Assembly (NCBI GenBank): GCA_035294145.1
Contig: DATGLL010000134.1
Location: 7,932-71,931, forward strand
Length of the DNA: 64,000 nucleotides
Direction of reading: 5' to 3'
From: CADDZO01 sp035294145
GTDB lineage: Bacteria; Chloroflexota; Dormibacteria; Dormibacterales; Dormibacteraceae
Part shown: piece by piece, positions 56,953 to 64,000 of the stretch
Layout of the letters: every line of letters begins with the position of its first letter
Position numbering within the stretch: the stretch's first letter is position 1
Made by a program: the position numbers and the translations under genes
The notes under the pieces: model-generated
What the model was told of the DNA's origin: nothing
What the model saw: only the letters and a program-made list of their open reading frames with translations
Databases searched by the model: none

Positions 56953-58230
56953 TCAGGCCCCGATAGCGGCGCGGAAGGGCTCGTCAGAGGGGAACGGTCC
57001 GATGACGGCCATCTGCAGCGGCTGGGCGAGGAGCCGACCCGCCAGGCGTCGGACATTCTCCACGCTCACAGCCTCGTAGAGGGCGATCACCTCATCCACG
57101 GCCTTGACCTCGCCGGTGAGGAGCTCCTGCTGGCACAGCCAGGTCGCCAGGGAGTTGGTGCCCTCAAGGCCAAGCCGCAATCGTCCCTTGGTGAACTCCC
57201 GGGCCTTGCTCAGTTCAGCCTCGCTCAACGGCTCCTCGGCGATCCGATGCAGCTCGTCGATCACCGCCCGCACCGCCTCCTCGGCCTTGCTCGGGTCGAC
57301 GCCCATGTACACAGCGAAGTGCCCGGCGTCGCTGTGCTTGCTGACGTAGCTGTGGACGTCGTAGGCCAAGCCACGTCGCTCTCTAATCTCCAGGAAGAGC
57401 CGAGAACTCATCCCCTCGCCGAGGATGGTGTTGAGGAGGTCCAGCGTGTAGCGTTCCGGATCGAGATAGGAGACCCCCCTGGTCCCGATACAGATGTGCG
57501 CCTGCTCGGTGTCCTTGCGATGCAGCATCACCTTGGGGACCGGCGGGAGCGGCGGCGCTGGGAGATAGGTCCGACCGTCTGAGCTCGCGGGCAGGGTCAA
57601 GCGGGGCTCGATCATCGCCTTGGTGGCCTCGACGTCCACAGCTCCCGACAGGCCGATGACCAGGTTGGGGAGGCAGTAGTGCCCCTGGATGTACTGCAGC
57701 AGGTCCTCACGGGTGGTGGTGGACACCGACTCGATGGTGCCAATGACGTCCCGACCGAGCGGATGCTCCGGCCAGATCAGGCGCTCGAAGAGGCTGTGGA
57801 CGTAATCCTGCGGCTGGTCGAGGTACATCTTGAGCTCCTCGAGGATCACCATCCGCTCCCGTTCCACGTCCTCCGGCGCCAGCCGGGAATCCGAAACGAT
57901 GTCGAACATGAGGTCGATCGCCAGCTCGATCCGGTCGGCCGGCACCCGGCTCCAGTACACCGTCAACTCCTTGTCGGTGTAGGCGTTCATCACGCCGCCG
58001 ACCCCCTCGATGGTCTCGGCGATCTCCTTCGCCGTAGGCCGCCGGTGGGTGCCCTTGAAGAACAGGTGCTCGATGAAGTGAGAAGCACCGCCGATCCGGT
58101 CCTCCTCGAAGCGCGAGCCCACGGCGAGCATCAAGACCAGGCTGGCGGAGGCCCGATCCGGTAGGGGCGCAGCTAGCAGCCTCGCCCCGCCGGTCAGCTC
58201 GTACCTCAGGTGCTCAGGGGCGGGGCGCAT
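56953..58230 (-). CDS. M16-family zinc peptidase
   Basis: Mitochondrial-processing-peptidase-like metalloprotease, 425 aa, one two-domain M16B unit. Inverted zinc motif His51-Phe-Ile-Glu54-His55 in GGASHFIEHLFFKG with the third ligand Glu131 in MVILEELKMYLD. The C-terminal half holds the conserved substrate-cleft segment SSRLFLEIRERRGLAYDVHSY. ATG 58230 lies 8 nt after TATACT, so it seems leaderless. A typical partner M16 subunit is not adjacent; such single-gene forms are common in actinobacteria and firmicutes (PepR/YmxG type). Confidence 0.9.
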   Translation of the reverse strand: MRPAPEHLRYELTGGARLLAAPLPDRASASLVLMLAVGSRFEEDRIGGASHFIEHLFFKGTHRRPTAKEIAETIEGVGGVMNAYTDKELTVYWSRVPADRIELAIDLMFDIVSDSRLAPEDVERERMVILEELKMYLDQPQDYVHSLFERLIWPEHPLGRDVIGTIESVSTTTREDLLQYIQGHYCLPNLVIGLSGAVDVEATKAMIEPRLTLPASSDGRTYLPAPPLPPVPKVMLHRKDTEQAHICIGTRGVSYLDPERYTLDLLNTILGEGMSSRLFLEIRERRGLAYDVHSYVSKHSDAGHFAVYMGVDPSKAEEAVRAVIDELHRIAEEPLSEAELSKAREFTKGRLRLGLEGTNSLATWLCQQELLTGEVKAVDEVIALYEAVSVENVRRLAGRLLAQPLQMAVIGPFPSDEPFRAAIGA

Positions 58231-58238
58231 GAACGGCC

Positions 58239-58244
58239 AGTATA
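58239..58244 (-). promoter_or_regulatory. -10 hexamer TATACT for leaderless M16 peptidase
   Basis: TATACT (58244-58239 on the minus strand) and an 8-nt spacer to ATG 58230; no Shine-Dalgarno. Confidence 0.5.
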
Positions 58245-58287
58245 GCTCCGGAGGAGGCAGGGACGGCCTGCCCCAGATGCAGGGGCG

Positions 58288-58551
58288 TCACCGCTCACGC
58301 AGCCGTCCCAGGGCCGAGTAGAGGATCATGGCCGTGTAATCGGGAGGCATCCCGTCCGACACGGCATCCAGAGCCTCGTGCAGGTACCTCACCACCTGCC
58401 GGTCCTGCCCCACCTCGGCTGACTCCAGCGCATCGCGGATCACCTCCGCGATCTCGCTCGGGGTCACCTCCTCGTCACCGGCGTCATCCGCCGCCGCGTT
58501 GGTCAGGGCGATCGCACGCCGGATCAGCTCGACGCCGGACTCCGCGCTCAA
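58288..58551 (-). CDS. Small acidic hypothetical protein after khpB
   Basis: 87-aa protein, acidic and helical (VELIRRAIALTNAAADDAGDEEVTPSEIAEVIRDALESAE), no recognised domain or membrane segment. It overlaps the khpB stop by three bases (TTGA) with AGGAGG directly upstream, so it is read in the rpmH-rnpA-yidD-yidC-khpB unit. The ribosome-binding site is unusually close to the TTG, so the true start might be slightly downstream. Function unknown. Confidence 0.55.
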   Translation of the reverse strand: MSAESGVELIRRAIALTNAAADDAGDEEVTPSEIAEVIRDALESAEVGQDRQVVRYLHEALDAVSDGMPPDYTAMILYSALGRLRER

Positions 58552-59222
58552 TCCTCCTGCCGTCGCCTGGGACCAACCACGACGCGCCGCTCTGGCTCCT
58601 CGCCGATGCTGACAGTCATCACATCGGGGTCCCCTTCCAAGGCGAGGTGGATGGCACGCCGCTCGAAGGGCTGCATCGGGTCGAGAGTGATAGGGTCACC
58701 AGTCGCCTTCACCTGTCGGGCGGCACGGTAGGCGATCTCACGGACCGTGTGCTCACGGCGCTGACGATATCGCTCCACATCCACGATCACCCGCTGGTCA
58801 GGGCCCAGGCGCCGGCTGGCCAACAGGTTGGTCATGGTCTGAAGGGCACGCAGGGTCTCACCCCTCCAGCCGATGAGCATCCCCAGGTCGCGACCGGTGA
58901 CGTCCACGACGATCGCCTCAGGGGTGGTCCGCGATGCCACCTGGCACCGGATGCCCATCTTGGTCAGGAGCTGGCTCACGATCTCGCGGGCGGCCTCGGC
59001 CGCCGCCGAGCCACCGGAGGTCGGGACCTCACCGTCGTCGGTCGCCGTCCTTCCCGACGGCTCCGTTGCCTGGTGCTCGATCACGGTCACCTCGACCACC
59101 GTCTCCTCTGGACTCTCGCTCAGGATCTTCACGTCGACGTTGCGACGGCTCTCACGAAGCTGGATCAGGGCAGCATCCACCGCCTCGTCGAGCGTACGAC
59201 CCCGGCCTTCAGTAGATCTCAT
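58548..59222 (-). CDS. khpB: RNA-binding protein KhpB (Jag)
   Basis: Single-stranded-nucleic-acid-binding protein with Jag-N, KH and R3H domains; 224 aa. Jag-N: GRTLDEAVDAALIQL at the N-terminus. KH domain: VVDVTGRDLGMLIGWRGETLRALQ. R3H: RYRQRREHTVREIAYRAA and PMQPFERRAIHLAL. ATG 59222 overlaps the yidC stop (ATGA). A longer frame reading upstream through yidC is a shadow. The order yidC-khpB is the classic oriC neighbourhood. Confidence 0.93.
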   Translation of the reverse strand: MRSTEGRGRTLDEAVDAALIQLRESRRNVDVKILSESPEETVVEVTVIEHQATEPSGRTATDDGEVPTSGGSAAAEAAREIVSQLLTKMGIRCQVASRTTPEAIVVDVTGRDLGMLIGWRGETLRALQTMTNLLASRRLGPDQRVIVDVERYRQRREHTVREIAYRAARQVKATGDPITLDPMQPFERRAIHLALEGDPDVMTVSIGEEPERRVVVGPRRRQED

Positions 59223-60229
59223 TTCCTTGCCCTCCTCGTCCTCTTCGCCGACCGGCCGGCGCCCTGCCGCCCAGCGGCGGCACGGCTCGGCGGCGGAAGG
59301 GTCGATCTGGTCGGTCCAGGGGGCCTGCTCGGTGCTCCCGAGCCACCGGTTCCAGCCGGTCCGCCCGGCGCAGGCGCGCTGGCCGGTTGGCGACCCAGGC
59401 CACCCCAGCCGGTGATGAAGTACTGCTGAGCGATCGAGAAGCAGTTCGACACGAACCAGTACAGCCCAAGACCTGCCGGGGTGATGATCGCGAAATAGAA
59501 GATCATCAGCGGCATCATGAACTGCATCGTCCGGTTCAGCTGCTGGGTCTGGAGCTCCTGCTCGGTCGGGTTCGTGCTCAGTGGCTGCTGCATCATCTTC
59601 GATTGGACGAACGTGCTCGCCGCCGCCAGGATGGGGATGACCAGGTAGGCCAGGGCCGGAATCGGGAGCCCATGAACGAGAGGGACCGACTGGGGCACTG
59701 CGGTCAGGTGGGGCACGAACAGGAAGTGATCGCTGAACCCTTCCCGCTGCGCCGTGCCCCGGAAGACGTAGTAGAGCGCGGTCAGGATGGGCAGCTGCAA
59801 GAGAGCGGGCAGACAACCGCTGAGCTGGCTGAAAGGGTTGACCCCGTGCCTCTGGTAGAGCTCGCGCACAGCCTCCTGCTGCTTGAGCGGGTCGTTCTTG
59901 TACTTCCGCTTGATCTCCGCGAGCTCGGGGTTCAGCTTCCGCTGCTGCTCCATGGCGCGCCGGCCCATGCGGATCTGGTAGTGGAACAGGGGCGAGAGCA
60001 CCAGCCTGACGATCAGCGTGAGGACGATGATGGCCAGGCCGTAGGCCCCGATCGTAGCCGTGACCGGGTTGGCCTCCAGGAGGCTGTAGATGCCAAACAG
60101 CCCCCAGGAAAGGGTCTGGCCGAAGATCGCCCACCACGCGGTGTGGATCGGCAGGAAGATGTCGAACAGGCTCCCGAGGTTTATGGCAGGGAACTCCTCA
60201 CTGCGATCATGGCACCGGGTCGTAGCCAC
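59219..60229 (-). CDS. yidC: Membrane protein insertase YidC
   Basis: Inserts and folds inner-membrane proteins, with or without Sec. 336 aa, the short Gram-positive type without the large periplasmic domain. The five-helix core is present: GLAIIVLTLIVRLVLSPL, the cytoplasmic helical hairpin KLNPELAEIKRKYKNDP, FSQLSGCLPALLQLPILTALY and the C-terminal MMPLMIFYFAIITPAGLGLYW. A long basic Gly/Pro tail follows. GTG 60229 overlaps yidD; a strong SD (GTGAGGAG) lies just downstream of it and 9 nt before an ATA codon at INLGSLFD, which may be the actual start. Confidence 0.94.
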   Translation of the reverse strand: MATTRCHDRSEEFPAINLGSLFDIFLPIHTAWWAIFGQTLSWGLFGIYSLLEANPVTATIGAYGLAIIVLTLIVRLVLSPLFHYQIRMGRRAMEQQRKLNPELAEIKRKYKNDPLKQQEAVRELYQRHGVNPFSQLSGCLPALLQLPILTALYYVFRGTAQREGFSDHFLFVPHLTAVPQSVPLVHGLPIPALAYLVIPILAAASTFVQSKMMQQPLSTNPTEQELQTQQLNRTMQFMMPLMIFYFAIITPAGLGLYWFVSNCFSIAQQYFITGWGGLGRQPASAPAPGGPAGTGGSGAPSRPPGPTRSTLPPPSRAAAGRQGAGRSAKRTRRARK

Positions 60230-60416
60230 CCCTAGCCAGGGGATGGCATCGGCTCACCCGCTTGATGCCCATCCAGGACCCGCGGAGCCAGCCGTGCTTC
60301 TCAACCGCCTCGTAAGTGTACTGAGAGCAAGTGGGCCAGTAGCGGCAGGACGCCCCCAGCAGGGGCGAGAGGCCGAGCTGGTAGGCACGGATGAGGGTCA
60401 GGAGAACCCGTTTCAT
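60207..60416 (-). CDS. yidD: Membrane protein insertion efficiency factor YidD
   Basis: Small peripheral membrane protein helping insertion, 69 aa. Diagnostic: IRAYQLGLSPLLGASCRYWPTCSQYTYEAVEKHG with the conserved cysteines, then RCHPLARGGYDPVP. ATG 60416 overlaps the rnpA stop (ATGA) and the 3' end overlaps the yidC GTG. Confidence 0.96.
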   Translation of the reverse strand: MKRVLLTLIRAYQLGLSPLLGASCRYWPTCSQYTYEAVEKHGWLRGSWMGIKRVSRCHPLARGGYDPVP

Positions 60417-60766
60417 CTTCGCATCAGGCGGTTGCGCACCGCCGTCACCTCCTGGACCAGCACCGATGCCGGCACCTCCACCGCAGCCGGTCGACCAATG
60501 AGCACCACGTCATAGCCTATCCCCCGGGGGAGCTCGTGCAAATCCTGGGGGAGGAGCCGAGTTCGCGCCGTCTCTCGCAAGCGGCGGCGAGCACGGTTGC
60601 GATCCACGGCATGGCGCAGGCCACGGCTTACCGCCACCCCAACCCTCCATTCTCCTCGCGGGTTGGGCCGAGCGAACGCGACCAGCGCCCGCCCTGCATA
60701 GACACGCTGGCCCCGTATCACCATCTCGAAGTCCCGACGGTGCCGCAGCCGGAAGCGCCGCTTCAC
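60413..60766 (-). CDS. rnpA: Ribonuclease P protein component
   Basis: Protein subunit of RNase P, 117 aa, basic. FRLRHRRDFEMVIRGQR at the N-terminus and the RNR motif VAVSRGLRHAVDRNRARRRLRE. GTG start at 60766; the stop overlaps yidD. Downstream of rpmH by about 20 bp, the canonical order. Confidence 0.95.
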   Translation of the reverse strand: MKRRFRLRHRRDFEMVIRGQRVYAGRALVAFARPNPRGEWRVGVAVSRGLRHAVDRNRARRRLRETARTRLLPQDLHELPRGIGYDVVLIGRPAAVEVPASVLVQEVTAVRNRLMRR

Positions 60767-60785
60767 GGCCCTCGCTGGAGGCTGC

Positions 60786-60923
60786 TCAGCGAGGCGTGAG
60801 CCGGTGACGGCCCTTTCGGCGGCGGCTCTTGAGGACCCGCCTGCCCCCCGGCGTCAACATGCGGCGTAGGAACCCGTGGACGCGGCGCCGGTATCGCCTC
60901 TTGGGCTGGTAGGTGCGCTTGAT
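60786..60923 (-). CDS. rpmH: 50S ribosomal protein L34, ATC start codon
   Basis: Ribosomal protein L34, 45 aa. The sequence reads KRTYQPKRRYRRRVHGFLRR, then MLTPGGRRVLKSRRRKGRHR and a short LTPR end, matching L34 throughout. The position of the universal initial Met is ATC (60923-60921 on the minus strand). The frame upstream reaches a TAG after six codons with no ATG, GTG or TTG. GAGGG lies 7 nt before the ATC. Initiation at ATC is therefore inferred, unless the base is an assembly error. Precedes rnpA. Confidence 0.92.
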   Translation of the reverse strand: MKRTYQPKRRYRRRVHGFLRRMLTPGGRRVLKSRRRKGRHRLTPR

Positions 60924-61491
60924 GACTGATCCCTCGAACTATGCAAAATCGACGAACGAGCCTCGCTCGGCAGGCCGCCTGCCGAGCGTGCGGAGTATAG
61001 CTTAGCCAGGCGGCGAGGTCGGCTTCCGAGTGTCGGCGGCGCATTCCTCGAGCGGCCCCGACCCCGACGCTCCTTGCGGCGCCGTGGGGCCTGCGACCCG
61101 ATCGAGGGATGGTCGCAACCTCCGCGGCACGACCACCGCCGCAAGCCCGTCCAGGATCACCATGGCACCGCCGGCCATGGTCGCCTCCCTCACCCACCAA
61201 GGTCGCGTGCACCGACAGCCATCAGCCGGCTCGACCCGCTCAGCAGGTCGCTCATCACCTCCAGGCCTGGTCCGCGGCTGCGACGACCCAGTCGAGCCAA
61301 GGGTCACCAACCAGCTCAACGCCCTCCTCGACGCCCGCCGGTCGGGCGTCGCTGCCCTCTTCGAGCGCCTGGACCCCGAGATCGCCCCTGCTGCCCCGCC
61401 CCCCGAGCACCTCAAGGCCACCGTCGGCCTCCGATGGGCCGCCAGCATCCTCGCCGCGGCCTAGAGGTTGGCCTGGACGACCCATGGACCT
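60924..61491. other. Upstream of rpmH: no convincing gene
   Basis: About 570 bp. The best open frame (61030-61464, +) ends in a helix-like segment (LNALLDARRSGVAALFERLD) but its N-terminal half is low-complexity, and no start signal supports it. I therefore do not call a gene, though a short one in 61300-61464 cannot be excluded. Confidence 0.4.
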
Positions 61492-61530
61492 GGGCCCGTC
61501 CTCCCTAGCCGGCAGGAGGGAGGAGGGCCC
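61492..61530. terminator. Long stem-loop upstream of oriC
   Basis: GGGCCC-g-TCCTCCCT (61492-61506) pairs with AGGGAGGA-GGGCCC (61517-61530) with one bulged base and a 10-nt loop, a 14-bp stem. It lies alone between rpmH and dnaA; termination of an unseen transcript or structural role are both possible. Confidence 0.45.
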
Positions 61531-61841
61531 GGCGCCCGGCCTGGGGCGGCCGGTGGCGCCCCCGCCCCGGCAGCCAACCTCAGAGGGATCTCGCTCGCCC
61601 CTTGCCCCCGCCTCAGCTCTGGCCCGGACTGCTGGACCGTGAGAGGAGGCGCCCCGCTCAAGGTCAACGTCGCATTGCACCGCCCGGGGGGCTCTGCTAC
61701 GCTTCCTGACCGGAGCGCGCCACCCGCCCCCACCGTGACCGTCGCAGCACGTCGGCGCCCTAGGCCGAGCTGACATCAGAAGCCGTCTCGTTAGGCCGAC
61801 GCATCCCTTCAGCAAATCGACCACCAAGGCTGGGGGCTCTC

Positions 61842-61866
61842 AGCTGCCGTCGGGTGGCAGCTTTTC
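61842..61866 (+). terminator. Terminator-like hairpin with T-run overlapping a DnaA box
   Basis: AGCTGCC (61842-61848) pairs with GGCAGCT (61856-61862) and is followed by TTTT, the best T-tailed hairpin in the window. Its T-run is the start of the first DnaA-box-like sequence (61862). Confidence 0.55.
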
Positions 61867-62156
61867 CACAAAGTCTCAACAGGGAGAGCCAGCGTGCGGT
61901 ACGGGTTGGATGCCTGCCGCCGTCTCCACGACTCCGCTCGAGAGCCATGGAGGCCGCGGCCCTGTGACCAGGAAGGGGCCCTACCGGAACGGGTTCTCCA
62001 CAGGAGATGCAAAGGCCGAGGCGGGAAATCCACCATGGATTCCCACTTCGTCCCCAGGTTTTCCACAGGCCGCACGCCACCGCCGCTCGCCCTCCCAACG
62101 GTGAGGAGACCCATCTCCCGGCCGATGGCAGAGCCGGCCGTACCTGGTTATCCACA
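61862..62156. other. Origin of replication, dnaA-proximal DnaA-box cluster
   Basis: A perfect DnaA box TTATCCACA is at 62148-62156. Near-boxes are TTTTCCACA at 61862-61870 and 62059-62067 and TTCTCCACA at 61994-62002. They lie between rpmH and dnaA, where oriC is found in many Gram-positive bacteria. A second set follows dnaA (63544-63776). Confidence 0.8.
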
Positions 62157-62183
62157 AGCTCGAGGCCGAGGAGTAGTGCGACC

Positions 62184-63536
62184 GTGAGACCGGACCATAT
62201 CTGGAGCGCCGTCCAGGAGGAGCTTCGCTTCCAGCTGGCCAAGCCCAGCTACGAGACCTGGCTCAAGAACACCACTCTGCTCTCCGCCGAGGAGAGCGTC
62301 TTCCGGATCGGGGTCCCGAGCAAGCTGGCCAAGGATTGGCTGGAGGACCGCTTCGCCGGGCTGATCCAGGAGACGCTCCAGGCCATCACCGGCAGCGAGG
62401 TGGAGGTGGACTTCGTGGTCTCTCCCCAGAACCAATCCGCCCCGGGGGTGGAAGAGGACCTCCTCCTCCCCATCGACGACGGTAGCGAGGTGGCGTCCGA
62501 GATCCCCAACACGGAACTGAACGAGAAGTTCAAGTTCAGCACCTTCGTGGTGGGCAATAACTCGCGTTTCGCCCACGCTGCCGCCAAGGCGGTCGCCGAG
62601 GCTCCTGGGGAGACCTACAACCCGCTCTTCTTGTACGGAGGCGTGGGCCTCGGCAAGACCCACCTGATGCACGCGATCGGCCATGAGGTCCGGAGTCGTT
62701 ACCCGGTCCGACGGGTCGTCTACCTGACCTCGGAGCAGTTCATGAACGAGGTCATCGCCTCCATCCAGACCGCCCGGATGAACGAGTTCCGGGTCAAGTA
62801 CCGCACGGTCGACGTGCTGCTGATCGATGACATCCAATTCCTGGCCGGCAAGGACCGCACCAAGGAGGAGTTCTTCCACACCTTCAACGCCCTCCACGAG
62901 ATCAACAAGCAGATCGTCATTTCCTCGGACCGCCCCCCCAAGGAGATCCCTACCCTGGAAGACCGCCTCCGCTCCCGGTTCGAGCAGGGGCTGCTGGCCG
63001 ACATTCAGCCCCCCGACTTCGAGACCAGGCTGGCCATCCTCCGCTCCAAACTGGGGCCGAAGAGCGGTCTGGTCTCCGAGGAGGTCCTGACCTTCATCGC
63101 GCACAAGGTCCAAAAGAACATCAGGGAGCTGGAGGGGGCGCTGACTCGTATCCTGGCCTTCTCGGCCATCCACCAACGGCGGATCTCGCAGGAGGAGGCC
63201 GCCCGGCTGCTCCAGGACATCATCCCAGCCGGCGTCCGCCGCCCCCTCACCATCGAGCGCATCCAGGAGACGGTGGCCGAGTTCTACCAAATCTCGGTCG
63301 AGGACATGAAGGGCAAGCGTCGGGATAAGCACATCGTCTTCCCCCGACAGGTGGCCATGTACTTGGTCCGCGAGGAGACGCCATCTTCCCTCCCCACCAT
63401 CGGCCAGGCATTCGGCGGCCGCGACCACACCACCGCCCTGCACTCGATCGAGAAGATCGCCAACGAGCTCAAGGAGGACGAACGGCTCCGCTACGAGCTC
63501 CAGGCGATCCGCGAGCGTCTCTACGCCGACCAGTGA
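62184..63536 (+). CDS. dnaA: Chromosomal replication initiator protein DnaA
   Basis: AAA+ initiator that binds DnaA boxes and melts oriC. 450 aa. Domain I starts HIWSAVQEELRFQLAKPSYETWL. Domain III has Walker A LYGGVGLGKTHLMHAIG (about residues 150-166), Walker B VDVLLIDDIQFLAGKD and sensor ISSDRPPKEIPTLEDRLRSR. Domain IV has MYLVREETPSSLPTIGQAFGG and the box-binding GRDHTTALHSIEKI. GTG 62184 follows GAGGAG by about 10 nt; the frame upstream of it is non-coding. Confidence 0.97.
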   Translation: MRPDHIWSAVQEELRFQLAKPSYETWLKNTTLLSAEESVFRIGVPSKLAKDWLEDRFAGLIQETLQAITGSEVEVDFVVSPQNQSAPGVEEDLLLPIDDGSEVASEIPNTELNEKFKFSTFVVGNNSRFAHAAAKAVAEAPGETYNPLFLYGGVGLGKTHLMHAIGHEVRSRYPVRRVVYLTSEQFMNEVIASIQTARMNEFRVKYRTVDVLLIDDIQFLAGKDRTKEEFFHTFNALHEINKQIVISSDRPPKEIPTLEDRLRSRFEQGLLADIQPPDFETRLAILRSKLGPKSGLVSEEVLTFIAHKVQKNIRELEGALTRILAFSAIHQRRISQEEAARLLQDIIPAGVRRPLTIERIQETVAEFYQISVEDMKGKRRDKHIVFPRQVAMYLVREETPSSLPTIGQAFGGRDHTTALHSIEKIANELKEDERLRYELQAIRERLYADQ

Positions 63537-63543
63537 GCGAGGG

Positions 63544-63776
63544 AAATCCACAGATGGCTGTGCAAATCCAGTGCAAAGCCTGTGACCATCGGTGTGGACA
63601 GGGCTGCGTCGAGCCGTCCTGCCACCGCCTATGGCACCGGTTTCTCCCGGATCTCCCCGGGTTTTCCACCCCCTCAACGAATTGGGGCCTCGTTCGGCTT
63701 CCACAGTTTCCACAGCACCTACTGTGACTACGAGGGATTCAAGAGATCACTAGTCGTAGGCTTCCACTGGGGATAA
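63544..63776. other. Origin of replication, dnaA-dnaN DnaA-box cluster
   Basis: Between dnaA and dnaN there are several DnaA-box-like sequences: AAATCCACA (63544), reverse CTGTCCACA (around 63593), TTTTCCACC (63662), two CTTCCACAG/TTTCCACAG copies (63698-63714) and TTATCCCCA on the minus strand (63776-63768). The 3' part is the least GC-rich stretch near here and could contain the unwinding element. Confidence 0.75.
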
Positions 63777-63786
63777 GGAGCAAGCT

Positions 63787-64000
63787 TTGAGAATCACCTG
63801 CCAGCCCAGCATCCTCGGTCAGGCGCTGCAGACCGTCTCCCGCGCCATCTCGACCCGGACCACCCTGCCCATCCTGAGCAACGTCCTCCTCGAGACCGCC
63901 AGCGACGGCCTGGTGCTCACCGCCACCAACCTCGAGATCGGCATCCGCAAGCGGATCCCGGCCGAGGTCCTCGAGGAGGGGAGCACCACCGCCCCCGCCC
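63787..64000 (+). CDS. dnaN: DNA polymerase III beta sliding clamp (N-terminal fragment, 3' end outside window)
   Basis: First 71 residues of the processivity clamp. ITCQPSILGQALQTVSRAIS, TRTTLPILSNVLLETASDGL and TATNLEIGIRKRIPAEVLEE match DnaN domain 1. TTG start at 63787 with AAGGAG (63775-63780) six bases upstream. The gene continues past base 64000. Together with dnaA it fixes the oriC position and orientation. Confidence 0.95.
   Translation, partial: MRITCQPSILGQALQTVSRAISTRTTLPILSNVLLETASDGLVLTATNLEIGIRKRIPAEVLEEGSTTAPA

Noticed and set aside
61030..61464. Possible small gene upstream of oriC on the plus strand
   Set aside because: Only its last 50 residues look protein-like; no start or ribosome-binding site, and low-complexity N-terminus. 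Left as an open possibility in the interval entry.
1..64000. CRISPR arrays, insertion sequences, prophage or rRNA/tRNA genes
   Set aside because: No spaced direct-repeat series, transposase-like frames, phage genes or RNA-gene signatures were seen anywhere in the window.

Overview
The window is about 64 kb of very GC-rich, densely coded bacterial chromosome ending at the replication origin. The gene families (two-gene TrkA pair, chromosomal parAB with parS, a type-2 EF-G paralogue, a DUF5679-like zinc ribbon, the split gcvPA/gcvPB glycine decarboxylase) and the many apparently leaderless genes suggest a high-GC lineage near Actinobacteriota or Chloroflexota. I cannot place it more precisely from sequence alone.

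Region 1 (1-6718, + strand): the end of a dipeptide/oligopeptide ABC importer operon (two ATPases, then two permeases), a hairpin-rich gap, then a glutamine-synthetase-like ligase followed by a FluG-type amidohydrolase. Region 2 (6739-26357, + strand): a class-I cobalamin riboswitch with a hairpin over the Shine-Dalgarno site, heading a tightly overlapped operon of about 19 kb: cobO, cobN, cobA, cbiX, cbiA, cbiC, cbiD, cbiET, a cbiL-cbiF-cbiG triple fusion, cobJ, cobS, cbiZ, cbiB, a cobC-type aminotransferase, cbiP, cobU and a small unknown gene. A BluB-CobT fusion lies convergently (26487-28274, - strand). Together these cover most of B12 synthesis by the early-cobalt route. No precorrin-6A reductase (CbiJ/CobK) is visible, and CobN stands without CobS/CobT.

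Region 3 (28447-41190): mixed genes: a glycosyltransferase, an EF-G2, a GlpA-like dehydrogenase with a small Fe-S protein, a PfkB kinase, MutY, an MgtE-N/CBS protein without a membrane domain, a 49-residue zinc ribbon, two TrkA subunits and a universal stress protein. Region 4 (41191-53581, mostly - strand): a gyrB-plsX-fabF-gyrA cluster, then the glycine cleavage operon (sigma-like gene, gcvT, gcvH, gcvPA, gcvPB). Region 5 (53677-64000): a CPBP protease, parA-parB, an M16 peptidase, the rpmH-rnpA-yidD-yidC-khpB block, the oriC region, dnaA and the start of dnaN. A perfect parS site lies inside gcvPA and a near-parS site lies at 53669.

Two features run through the whole window. At least ten genes have a TANNNT -10 hexamer 7-9 nt before the start codon and no Shine-Dalgarno, which fits leaderless transcripts. 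Several conserved genes (rpmH most clearly; also plsX, the amidohydrolase and perhaps yidC) have no ATG/GTG/TTG where homology requires the start, which points to ATC, CTG or ATA initiation.
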